Notes under the pieces: generated by a model | What the model was told of the DNA's origin: nothing | Seen by the model: the letters and a program-made list of their open reading frames with translations, nothing else | Database searches by the model: none | Part shown: piece by piece, positions 7,002-12,534 of the stretch | How positions within the stretch are numbered: the stretch's first letter is position 1 | Layout: every line of letters begins with the position of its first letter | Assembly: GCA_900555435.1 (NCBI GenBank) | Contig: USLH01000063.1 | Span: forward strand, 1 to 12,534 | Reading direction: 5' to 3' | Source of the DNA: an uncultured Oscillospiraceae bacterium | Lineage (GTDB): Bacteria; Bacillota; Clostridia; Oscillospirales; Ruminococcaceae | Length of the DNA stretch: 12,534 bases | Made by a program: the position numbers and the translations under genes

Positions 7002-7133
7002 CTGTTTTTTCGGAAAATTCATATTTTTTCCGGTTTTTTAAAGCCTTTCGAAATAAAAAAGCGAGAAGCCGGAATCGGGAAAAAATTTTTCCGAATTTTT
7101 TAAGGGATTTTTCCGGAAAAAAATGGGGAAAAC

Positions 7134-7162
7134 TTGCGAAAAGATTTTTGATATGTTATAAT
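7134..7162 (+). promoter_or_regulatory. dnaA promoter (extended -10)
   Basis: -35 TTGCGA (7134-7139, 4/6), 17-nt spacer and perfect -10 TATAAT (7157-7162) preceded by TGT, giving an extended TGnTATAAT. Predicted start near 7168-7170, so the dnaA leader is about 237 nt and carries the left DnaA-box cluster. Boxes downstream of the promoter are consistent with autoregulation by DnaA (inference). Confidence 0.82.
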
Positions 7163-7167
7163 GGAAC

Positions 7168-7188
7168 GGAAAAGCAAATGCGTTTTCC
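7168..7188 (+). repeat. Inverted repeat at the predicted dnaA transcript start
   Basis: GGAAAAGCA (7168-7176) pairs with TGC-TTTTCC (7179-7188, with one bulged G). It begins at the expected +1 of the dnaA promoter, so it could be an operator or a 5'-end stabilising hairpin. Confidence 0.5.
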
Positions 7189-7378
7189 AGATACTTTTCC
7201 ACCTACCGATCATAAATTCACACCGGTTCACGCAGTTATTTTCCACGGGGAAAGTTTTCCACCAATGACTGTGTGACGTCTTTTTTACGGATTTTCAACG
7301 GGAGAAGCCTTTGTTTTTCACTTTTCTCAACATTTTTATGTGGAAAACTCCTTGCAATTCACCTTTACTCTTTCCGCC

Positions 7379-7387
7379 TGATCCACA
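7379..7387 (+). promoter_or_regulatory. DnaA box immediately before dnaA
   Basis: TGATCCACA, 8 of 9 to TTATCCACA, 5 bp upstream of the dnaA Shine-Dalgarno. The same 9-mer recurs at 8867-8875 just after dnaA. Confidence 0.6.
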
Positions 7388-7405
7388 TTTTGGAGGAATT
7401 ACACG

Positions 7406-8839
7406 ATGCAGTCTTTTTCCGATGTGTTAGCCTTGGTGAAAGAATACTTTCAGGAAAAGGTTCGCACAAACCAGCTGACGGAGACCGCCTACACCTGCTG
7501 GATTGAAAACATCCAGCCCGGTCGGTTTGAAAACAACACGGCGTTTCTGGTCGTCTCCTTTGAATTTCACCGCAGCATCCTGATGAGCCAGTATCTGGAG
7601 CCCTTGCAGGAAGCCTTTACGCAGGTTCTGGGTTTCCCGGTAAAGGTAGAGATCCTCTGCATTGCCGATGCAATGAAGCCGGCTGCTCCCGCACAGGAAT
7701 CGGCGGCCCCTGTGGCGAAGGCAGAGCCAAATTTTTCCGAAAGCGAAAAGGCAGCTCTTCCTTATATTTCCCGCCCCATCACGGAAACGGATATGGGGAT
7801 CGGGGAATATGAATACACTTTCGACACTTTTATTGTAGGAAGCAAAAACGAATTTGCCTACACCGCCTGCAAATCCGTGGCGAACTCCGTGAATCTCAGC
7901 GATTCCTCCTCCATCAAGCCCTATAACCCCTTGTTCATCTACGGACCCAGCGGACTCGGAAAGACCCATCTTCTCATGGCTATCAAAAACGAGGTCAAGA
8001 AGAACAACCCCAACATGAACATCATCTATACCAACTCCGAGACCTTTTCCAACGAACTGATCGTGGCCATCAAAAACCAGACCACCAACACCTTCCATCA
8101 GAAATACCGGCACTCGGATTTCTTCCTGATCGACGACATCCAGTTTCTTTCGGGCAAAGACGCCTCCCAGGAGGAATTTTTCCATACCTTCAACGAGCTT
8201 TATCAGTGCGGAAAACAGATCGTCATCACCTCCGACCGGCCTCCGAAGGATATCAACATCATCGCCGACCGGTTAAAATCCCGGTTCGAGTGGGGAATCT
8301 TAGCCGACATCGGCGTGCCGGATCTGGAGACCCGGATTGCCATCATCCAACGGAAGGCGGAGCTTTTACAGATCCAGATTCCTGATGATATCATCAATTT
8401 CATCGCCACCAAGCTGAAAAGCAACATTCGCCAGCTGGAGGGAGCGGTGAAAAAGATCAAGATGTACAAGCTCTACACCGGTTCCGAGCCGACCTTGAGC
8501 GTTGCGCAGAATGTGATCAAGGAGATCCTGAACGACAACCAGCCGGTGCCCATCACCATTGAGCGGATCATCGACGAGGTGGCCCAGACCTATCACGTTT
8601 CCCCGGCGGACATCCGGTCGAAAAAGAAAAACGCCCCCATCTCCCAAGCCCGGCAGATCGCCATTTACATTGTAAGGGAGATCACCCAGTCCACCATGAA
8701 GGAGATCGGGCAGGAGTTCGGCGGCAGAGATCATACGACCATCGTGTATACCTTAAAGCAGGTCGAAAATCTGATCAAAACCAACCCCCATGACAAAGGG
8801 ATCATCGAAGACATCATCAAAAACATCCGGGATAAATAA
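7406..8839 (+). CDS. dnaA: DnaA, chromosomal replication initiator
   Basis: 477 residues, within the usual range. DnaA binds 9-bp boxes in oriC, forms an ATP-dependent filament and melts the origin. Seen: domain I (about 1-85); a short Ala/Pro-rich linker (about 86-125); AAA+ domain III with Walker A GPSGLGKT (180-187), Walker B FFLIDD (239-244), sensor I TSD (275-277), the SRFEWG arginine-finger region (292-297) and sensor II with Arg342 (NIRQLEGA); and DNA-binding domain IV with the signature GGRDHTTIVYT (439-449). The ATG at 7406 follows GGAGG (7392-7396) with 9 nt spacing. It is flanked by box-rich regions on both sides. No terminator is visible after it, so read-through into dnaN is possible. 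Confidence 0.99.
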   Translation: MQSFSDVLALVKEYFQEKVRTNQLTETAYTCWIENIQPGRFENNTAFLVVSFEFHRSILMSQYLEPLQEAFTQVLGFPVKVEILCIADAMKPAAPAQESAAPVAKAEPNFSESEKAALPYISRPITETDMGIGEYEYTFDTFIVGSKNEFAYTACKSVANSVNLSDSSSIKPYNPLFIYGPSGLGKTHLLMAIKNEVKKNNPNMNIIYTNSETFSNELIVAIKNQTTNTFHQKYRHSDFFLIDDIQFLSGKDASQEEFFHTFNELYQCGKQIVITSDRPPKDINIIADRLKSRFEWGILADIGVPDLETRIAIIQRKAELLQIQIPDDIINFIATKLKSNIRQLEGAVKKIKMYKLYTGSEPTLSVAQNVIKEILNDNQPVPITIERIIDEVAQTYHVSPADIRSKKKNAPISQARQIAIYIVREITQSTMKEIGQEFGGRDHTTIVYTLKQVENLIKTNPHDKGIIEDIIKNIRDK

Positions 8840-8952
8840 CAAAGCGTAAAACGGAGAAAAATCGGCTGATCCACAAAAAATGGGGAATTTTTCAAAAAAA
8901 GATCCCGAAAAAAAGGACAGGAAAACGATCTTCTCTTTTCTTCACTGAAAAT

Positions 8953-8976
8953 TTTTCCACACACAAATGTGAAAAA
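8953..8976. repeat. Inverted pair of DnaA boxes
   Basis: TTTTCCACA (8953-8961) and, 6 bp further, TGTGAAAAA (8968-8976) face each other as an imperfect palindrome. Each is one mismatch from the box consensus. Confidence 0.55.
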
Positions 8977-8984
8977 AGAGCTCT

Positions 8985-8999
8985 TTTGTTTCAAACAAA
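8985..8999. repeat. Perfect palindrome TTTGTTT-C-AAACAAA
   Basis: Two 7-bp arms around a single C, 8 bp to the right of the inverted DnaA-box pair. Its loop is too short for a good RNA hairpin, so a protein-binding site is more likely than a terminator; the binder is unknown. Confidence 0.45.
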
Positions 9000-9168
9000 G
9001 AATTTCACCAATCGTTTCACTTTTTATTCTCTCCTAACTCTTCTTTTTTCACCTCTCTGTGGAAGAAAAAAAATCAGCCAACTTTTTCACAAATTTTGCT
9101 CCATTTCTTCCCAACGCCAAAAAAGCCGACAAACGGCACGGTTGTGGGGAAAAACGGGTCTCTTTCCC

Positions 9169-9177
9169 AAATTCACA
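9169..9177 (+). promoter_or_regulatory. DnaA box next to the trio element
   Basis: AAATTCACA fits TTATNCACA at 7 of 9 positions, including the whole NCACA core. It lies 4 bp before the CTA repeats, the position expected of the box from which DnaA is loaded onto single strands. The same 9-mer occurs at 7214-7222. Confidence 0.6.
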
Positions 9178-9181
9178 GACT

Positions 9182-9228
9182 CTACTACTACTACTATTTT
9201 TCTTAATTCTTTTCTTTCTATTCTTACT
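9182..9228 (+). other. DnaA-trio run and DNA unwinding element
   Basis: Five perfect CTA repeats (9182-9196; 3'-GAT-5' on the other strand) are followed directly by TTTTTCTTAATT and a T/C-rich stretch to about 9228. Established in Bacillus subtilis: a box, a short spacer, then DnaA-trios at the edge of the melted region between dnaA and dnaN. The order here is box (9169), 4-bp spacer, trios, then AT-rich DNA, so this is the predicted site of first strand opening. Confidence 0.82.
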
Positions 9229-9230
9229 GC

Positions 9231-9245
9231 AAGACAGATTGTCTT
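9231..9245. repeat. Inverted repeat AAGACA-gat-TGTCTT
   Basis: Perfect 6-bp arms with a 3-nt centre, immediately right of the unwinding element. There is no T-run after it, so it is not a typical terminator. Role unknown; a regulatory site or border hairpin is possible. Confidence 0.4.
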
Positions 9246-9371
9246 CTCCTGCACCGCTTGAATCCCAGATAGAATGCATCTTGCAAAATCAATTATACTG
9301 TCTGTAAAGTATTAAAATTTCTGTTGCTCTGTGGCATACAATTTATTTTTTACCCGGATCGGAGGTATTTT

Positions 9372-10490
9372 ATGTATTTTTCCTGTGAAAAATCGGTCCT
9401 TTGCGAAGCGGTGAACAATGTTTCGCCCGCTGTGTCGGCAAAATCGACCCTGATGGCTCTGGAGTGCGTACTGCTTCGCTGCCGCGGGAACCGGCTGATG
9501 GTGATCGGCTACAATCTGGAGTTGGGAATCACCAAAGAACTGGAGGTATCCTCCCGGGAAGACGGCGAGATCCTCTTAAACGCCCGGCTCTTCGGCGAGA
9601 TCATCAACCGGATGCCTGCCGGAGAATTGACCTTGAGCACCGACGATAAGCTGCTGACGATCATTAAGGGCGGCGGCGCTCAGTTTACGATTTTGGGGAT
9701 GAGTGCGGAAGAGTACCCGGAGATTCCGGTGATCAGCGAAGAAAAATCCTTTCGGATCCCGGCGGATACCCTTCGGAGCATGATCTCCCAGACGTTGTTT
9801 GCCGTTTCTCAGGATGCGGCAACTCCGGTGCTGACCGGTACGCTGTTTGAGCTGAAGGGCGGCACTCTTTATTTGGTGTCGGTAGACGGCTGCCGGCTGG
9901 CTCTGAGAAAAGAGCCGGTCAATTGCTCGGAAAGCTTTAAGTTTGTGGCCCCCGGAAAGACCCTTTCGGAGCTTTTGAAGCTCATTGGAAAGTTTTCCGG
10001 CGAAGAGGACGAAGAGGTGTTGGTAAAGCTCGGCAGCAAGCACCTGGTTTTCGAGTGCGGCGGATATACCGTGCTGTCTCGGCTGCTGGAAGGGGAGTTT
10101 ATCGATTACAATACGGCAATTCCTAAGGAAAAGAAAACAAGGATTGTTCTTTCCGCCCGGGAATTTGCCGAAAGCATCAACCGTGCTTCCATCATTATCA
10201 GCGAGAAAATAAAGAATCCGGTAAAGGCTCGGTTTGAGGAAGGAAAGGTGTCCATTTCCTGCGAAACCTCTGTCGGAAAGGTCAACGACTCGATCCCGGT
10301 GAAGCTGGAAGGGGACCCGGTCCGCATCGGGTTCAATAACAAGTATATGACCGACGCTTTAAAGGCAAGCGAGGAGGATGAGATCGCCATGGAGATCAAT
10401 ACGGCGTTTTCTCCCATCAAGCTGCTTCCTCTGGAAGGGGACAGCTTTGTCTTCCTGGTCATGCCTATGAGGTTAAAAGATGACAACTAA
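9372..10490 (+). CDS. dnaN: DnaN, DNA polymerase III beta sliding clamp
   Basis: 372 residues, usual length. DnaN forms a ring dimer around DNA and tethers polymerase III, MutS, ligase and others. Seen: TLFAVSQDAATPVLTGTLFE and VSVDGCRLALRK in the middle domain, SRLLEGEFIDY in the third, and the C-terminal FLVMPMRL that lines the peptide-binding pocket. Slight departures from common forms (QDAATPVL for the usual DETRPVL, DGCRLA for DGHRLA) are conservative. The ATG at 9372 is preceded by GGAGG at 9361-9365 with 6 nt spacing; an earlier in-frame ATG at 9324 has no binding site and adds residues without similarity. It overlaps yaaA by 11 bp. Confidence 0.98.
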   Translation: MYFSCEKSVLCEAVNNVSPAVSAKSTLMALECVLLRCRGNRLMVIGYNLELGITKELEVSSREDGEILLNARLFGEIINRMPAGELTLSTDDKLLTIIKGGGAQFTILGMSAEEYPEIPVISEEKSFRIPADTLRSMISQTLFAVSQDAATPVLTGTLFELKGGTLYLVSVDGCRLALRKEPVNCSESFKFVAPGKTLSELLKLIGKFSGEEDEEVLVKLGSKHLVFECGGYTVLSRLLEGEFIDYNTAIPKEKKTRIVLSAREFAESINRASIIISEKIKNPVKARFEEGKVSISCETSVGKVNDSIPVKLEGDPVRIGFNNKYMTDALKASEEDEIAMEINTAFSPIKLLPLEGDSFVFLVMPMRLKDDN

Positions 10491-10692
10491 AACGGTAAAG
10501 ATCAAAACCGGCTTTATCAAGCTGGATCAGTTTTTGAAGTTCACCGGCGCCGCCGAGACCGGCGGTCACGCCAAGCTCTTAGTCAAGGAGGGCCTGGTCA
10601 AGTATAACGGCGAGCCATGCTCTCAGCGGGGGAAGAAGCTCTTTCGGGGCGACGAGGTAGAAGTCGAGGATACCCTTTACGTCATTGAGTAA
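10480..10692 (+). CDS. yaaA: YaaA/RlbA-type S4-domain protein
   Basis: 70 residues, full length for this small family. Seen: the S4-like RNA-binding core IKLDQFLKFTGAAETGG (12-28), AKLLVKEGLVKYNGE (30-44), and RGKKLFRGDEVEV (49-61), almost exactly the pattern of YaaA found between dnaN and recF in Bacillota. It probably binds structured RNA, perhaps during ribosome assembly; the precise role is unsettled. The ATG at 10480 lies inside the end of dnaN (11-bp overlap) with GAGG 7 nt upstream, so translation is likely coupled. recF follows after 18 nt. Confidence 0.93.
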   Translation: MTTKTVKIKTGFIKLDQFLKFTGAAETGGHAKLLVKEGLVKYNGEPCSQRGKKLFRGDEVEVEDTLYVIE

Positions 10693-10710
10693 CAGTCCGG
10701 GAGGGATCAG

Positions 10711-11823
10711 GTGATTATCAAGTCCCTGCGGCTTTCCGATTTTCGGAACATTGAAGCCGCAGAAATTGCTCCCTGCCGGAACATCAACATCCTTTTAGGA
10801 CAGAACGCACAGGGAAAAACGAACCTGATCGAGGCTGTTTGGCTTCTGACCGGGAACCGCAGCTTCCGGGGCTCAAAAGAAAGCCAGATGATCCGGTTCG
10901 GACGGGAGGTCTTCCGGGTGGAGGCTTCCTTTGAGGATCGGGAACGGGAACAGTTTTTGAGCTATTCCGGCGGGGACAAAAAGAGGAAGATCCTTCTGAA
11001 CGGGGTGCCCTTAAGATCCCCGTCGGAACTGATGGGAACCTTCCCCGCCGTGATCTTCGACCCCACGGGGCTTTCCATCGTTCAGGACGGTCCGGGGGAA
11101 CGGCGGAAGTTTCTGGATACGGCCATCAGCAGCATCAAGCCCGCCTATGAGCGGTACCTTTCCCAGTATAACGCCGTTCTGGAACAGCGGAATTCCCTTC
11201 TGCGGGATGCCGGGCGGTTCAATCGGTTTGCGGATACATTGGACATCTGGGATCTGCAGCTTGCAAAGCTGGGAACGATTCTTTCTATTCTCAGAGAGGA
11301 CTATGTACAGAAGCTGCGGCCGGTGGCGGCGGAGATCTACGGTGGGTTCAGCGGCTTTTCCGAAGCCTTTTCCGCCGAATATGAGTCTTCCGTTTTCCCG
11401 GCGGGTACGGAACTGACCGCTTACACCGACGAACAGATCGGGGAGTACCTGGAGGTTTTGAAAGCGGAACGGGACAACGACCGGCGGATGCGCTGCACCA
11501 CAAAAGGCGCCCACCGGGATGACCTGCTCTTAAACATCGACGGCCGGCCGGCCCGGGTCTACGGCTCCCAGGGACAGAAGCGCAGCTGCGCCGTCGCCTT
11601 AAAGCTCAGCGAGGCCAACCTCATCCGCCGCATCACCGGGGAGGACCCGGTGGTCTTGCTGGACGATGTAATGAGTGAACTGGACCAGAACCGTCAAGAC
11701 TATATCTTAAACCGGATCCGGGATTTTCAGGTGTTCATCACCTGCTGCGACATCTCCAACACCCTCCGGATGGAAAGCGGCCGGATCTTTTCCGTGGAAG
11801 GCGGCAGGGTGGAGGAAGCCTGA
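10711..11823 (+). CDS. recF: RecF, DNA replication and repair ATPase
   Basis: 370 residues, usual length. RecF is an SMC-like ABC-type ATPase that with RecO and RecR loads RecA at single-strand gaps. Seen: Walker A GQNAQGKT (30-37); FDPTGLSIVQDGPGERRKFLD (116-136, a conserved RecF block); a coiled-coil-poor lobe (about 140-265); TTKGAHRDD (263-271); the ABC signature GSQGQKRS (285-292, where SQGQQRT is more common); and Walker B VVLLDDVMSELD (314-325). The start is GTG at 10711, with GGAGG 6 nt upstream (10700-10704). It stands between yaaA and remB as in many Bacillota. Confidence 0.98.
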   Translation: MIIKSLRLSDFRNIEAAEIAPCRNINILLGQNAQGKTNLIEAVWLLTGNRSFRGSKESQMIRFGREVFRVEASFEDREREQFLSYSGGDKKRKILLNGVPLRSPSELMGTFPAVIFDPTGLSIVQDGPGERRKFLDTAISSIKPAYERYLSQYNAVLEQRNSLLRDAGRFNRFADTLDIWDLQLAKLGTILSILREDYVQKLRPVAAEIYGGFSGFSEAFSAEYESSVFPAGTELTAYTDEQIGEYLEVLKAERDNDRRMRCTTKGAHRDDLLLNIDGRPARVYGSQGQKRSCAVALKLSEANLIRRITGEDPVVLLDDVMSELDQNRQDYILNRIRDFQVFITCCDISNTLRMESGRIFSVEGGRVEEA

Positions 11824-11833
11824 AGGAGTTTTT

Positions 11834-12088
11834 ATGTATCTGCATGTGGGAAACGAAATGATCCTTAACGAAAAGGACATCATCGGCGTTTTTGACATCG
11901 AAAACGCTTCCATTTCCAAATTTACCAAGGAATTTTTAAGCCGCTCCCAAAAGGCGGGGGCAGTGGTCACCGTGACCAGCGACATCCCAAAATCCCTGAT
12001 CGTCTGGGAAAAGAACGGGGAGAAAAAGATCTTCCTGTCCCAGCTGGCGCCGGCTACGCTGAGAAAGCGGCAGCGCCGGGGGCTTTGA
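11834..12088 (+). CDS. remB: RemB (YaaB), DUF370 extracellular-matrix regulator family
   Basis: 84 residues, full length. Seen: MYLHVGNEMILNEKDIIGVFDIEN at the start, followed by VTVTSDIPKSLIV (46-58) and KIFLSQLAPATLRKR (65-79), the family pattern. Family knowledge: RemA/RemB are small DNA-binding proteins; in Bacillus subtilis they promote biofilm-matrix gene expression, but this gene is kept in the recF-gyrB interval of many species that make no such matrix, so the role here is open. The ATG at 11834 follows AAGGAG and lies 10 nt after the recF stop. gyrB follows after 61 nt. Confidence 0.93.
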   Translation: MYLHVGNEMILNEKDIIGVFDIENASISKFTKEFLSRSQKAGAVVTVTSDIPKSLIVWEKNGEKKIFLSQLAPATLRKRQRRGL

Positions 12089-12105
12089 CATCTGACTTTT
12101 GCTTT

Positions 12106-12120
12106 TTGCAAGCTTTGCAA
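12106..12120 (+). repeat. TTGCAA-gct-TTGCAA repeat upstream of gyrB
   Basis: Two copies of the self-complementary TTGCAA, 3 bp apart, so arms are both direct and inverted repeats. They sit 15 bp before the gyrB Shine-Dalgarno. No -10 fits, so their function is unknown. Confidence 0.35.
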
Positions 12121-12149
12121 TTTACATCCGAAAATGGAGGAACCGAATC

Positions 12150-12534
12150 GTGAGCAATCAACCAGCCAATCGCAGCCAGTATGACGAAAATCAGATTCAG
12201 GTGCTGGAAGGGCTTGAAGCCGTCCGGAAACGCCCGGGTATGTATATCGGCTCCACCGGCATTAACGGTCTGCATCATCTGGTCTATGAGATCGTAGATA
12301 ACGCCATTGACGAAGCAATGGCCGGTTTCTGCGACGAGATCCATGTGGACATCCTGAAGGATAACGTGATCCGGGTCACGGACAACGGCCGGGGCATCCC
12401 GGTCGGCATCCATCCCAAAGAGGGAATCTCCGCCGCAACGGTGGCGTATACCATCCTCCACGCCGGCGGCAAGTTCGGCGGCGGCGGCTATAAGGTCTCC
12501 GGCGGCCTTCACGGCGTTGGCGCATCGGTGGTAA
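12150..12534 (+). CDS. gyrB: DNA gyrase subunit B, N-terminal part only
   Basis: The first 128 residues of a gene that continues past the right edge. The GHKL ATPase domain of GyrB powers ATP-dependent negative supercoiling together with GyrA. Seen: LEGLEAVRKRPGMYIGS (19-35); HHLVYEIVDNAIDEA (41-55), with the catalytic Glu and Asn of the Bergerat fold; VTDNGRGIPV (76-85), with the ATP-contacting Asp; and HAGGKFGGGGYKVSGGLHGVGASVV (104-128), which favours GyrB over ParE. The start is GTG at 12150, with GGAGG at 12136-12140 and 9 nt spacing; the ATG at 12134 is out of frame and soon hits a stop. It is probably co-transcribed with recF-remB. Confidence 0.96.
   Translation, partial: MSNQPANRSQYDENQIQVLEGLEAVRKRPGMYIGSTGINGLHHLVYEIVDNAIDEAMAGFCDEIHVDILKDNVIRVTDNGRGIPVGIHPKEGISAATVAYTILHAGGKFGGGGYKVSGGLHGVGASVV

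Larger units (their letters stand above)
6859..7405. other. oriC left half: rpmH-dnaA intergenic region
   Basis: 547 bp without a gene. From left to right: the rpmH leader and promoter; a very AT-rich stretch (about 7003-7130) with repeated T/A tracts and TTTTTCCGG-type palindromes; the dnaA promoter (7134-7162); a hairpin repeat at the predicted dnaA start (7168-7188); then DnaA-box-like 9-mers up to the dnaA ribosome binding site. Boxes, compared with TTATCCACA: TTTTCCACC 7195 (7/9), AAATTCACA 7214 (7/9 allowing N), TTTTCCACG 7239 (7/9), TTTTCCACC 7255 (7/9), TTTTCCACA on minus 7339-7347 (8/9), TGATCCACA 7379 (8/9). The short open frames here have no credible start or family and I do not regard them as genes. 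Confidence 0.85.
8840..9371. other. oriC right half: dnaA-dnaN intergenic region
   Basis: 532 bp without a gene. DnaA-box-like 9-mers: TGATCCACA 8867 (8/9), TTTTCCACA 8953 (8/9), TTTTTCACA on minus 8968-8976 (8/9 allowing N), TCTTCCACA on minus 9058-9066 (7/9), TTTTTCACA 9083 (8/9 allowing N), TTCCCCACA on minus 9143-9151 (7/9), AAATTCACA 9169 (7/9 allowing N). The last is followed by five CTA repeats and a T-rich stretch. Further right is an inverted repeat (9231-9245) and the dnaN leader. The top strand is strikingly pyrimidine-rich around 8928-8946, 9026-9058 and 9197-9228. No well-formed dnaN promoter stands out; TATACT at 9294-9299 is the best -10 but lacks a matching -35. Short open frames here are low-complexity and not credible. 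Confidence 0.87.

Noticed and set aside
6995..7276. Open frame of 93 codons upstream of dnaA
   Set aside because: Crosses the dnaA promoter and boxes; composition reflects A/T tracts and no start signal is present.
9294..9299. TATACT as the -10 of a dnaN promoter
   Set aside because: The best -35 at normal spacing matches only about 3 of 6; kept as a possibility in the region note but not called.
9059..9307. Open frames across the dnaA-dnaN gap as small proteins
   Set aside because: Low-complexity translation of T-rich origin DNA, no ribosome binding site, overlap the unwinding element.
9324..9371. Earlier ATG for dnaN adding 16 residues
   Set aside because: No Shine-Dalgarno; the ATG at 9372 has GGAGG with ideal spacing and matches the family start.
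12085..12090. Perfect TTGACA overlapping the remB stop, as a gyrB promoter
   Set aside because: No -10-like hexamer lies 16-19 nt downstream.

Overview
This window is the chromosomal replication origin region of a Gram-positive, Clostridia-type bacterium (Bacillota). Protein style (DnaA with a GPSGLGKT P-loop, a Clostridia-type YidC without lipobox, KhpB/Jag with a long Pro/Ala linker, the recF-remB-gyrB order) suggests the Oscillospiraceae/Ruminococcaceae side, but that placement is inference. Genes are GC-moderate and compact, start with strong GGAGG-type ribosome binding sites, and point away from dnaA on the left (minus strand). dnaA and everything to its right are on the plus strand, so all genes run with replication leaving oriC.

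Left arm, reading away from the origin on the minus strand: rpmH (L34), rnpA (RNase P protein), yidD, yidC (membrane insertase), khpB/jag (RNA-binding protein), an intrinsic terminator, then mnmE, mnmG and the 5' part of rsmG. The first five form one unit behind a strong promoter (TTGACA-18-TATACT) at 6972-7001. The last three concern tRNA wobble-uridine modification (MnmE-MnmG) and 16S rRNA methylation (RsmG). A perfect 16-bp ParB-binding site, parS, lies inside mnmG at 673-688.

Centre: two long AT-rich intergenic regions flank dnaA, 6859-7405 and 8840-9371. They hold clusters of near-consensus DnaA boxes. The second also holds five perfect CTA repeats (9182-9196) next to a box-like 9-mer and a T-rich stretch, which is the layout of a DnaA-trio unwinding element. 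Together this is a bipartite oriC. dnaA has an extended -10 promoter (TTGCGA-17-TATAAT with TGn) at 7134-7162, and a hairpin-forming repeat covers its predicted transcript start.

Right arm, plus strand: dnaN (sliding clamp), yaaA (S4-domain protein), recF, remB and the 5' end of gyrB, closely spaced or overlapping, with no terminator seen between them.

The coding content is the ordinary, highly conserved origin neighbourhood. I see no mobile element, CRISPR array, RNA gene or novel multigene system. What deserves a second look is non-coding: the DnaA-trio run, the parS in mnmG, the absence of perfect DnaA boxes, the palindromic A-tract region upstream of dnaA, the hairpin at the dnaA transcript start, and two hairpins that partition the left operon.
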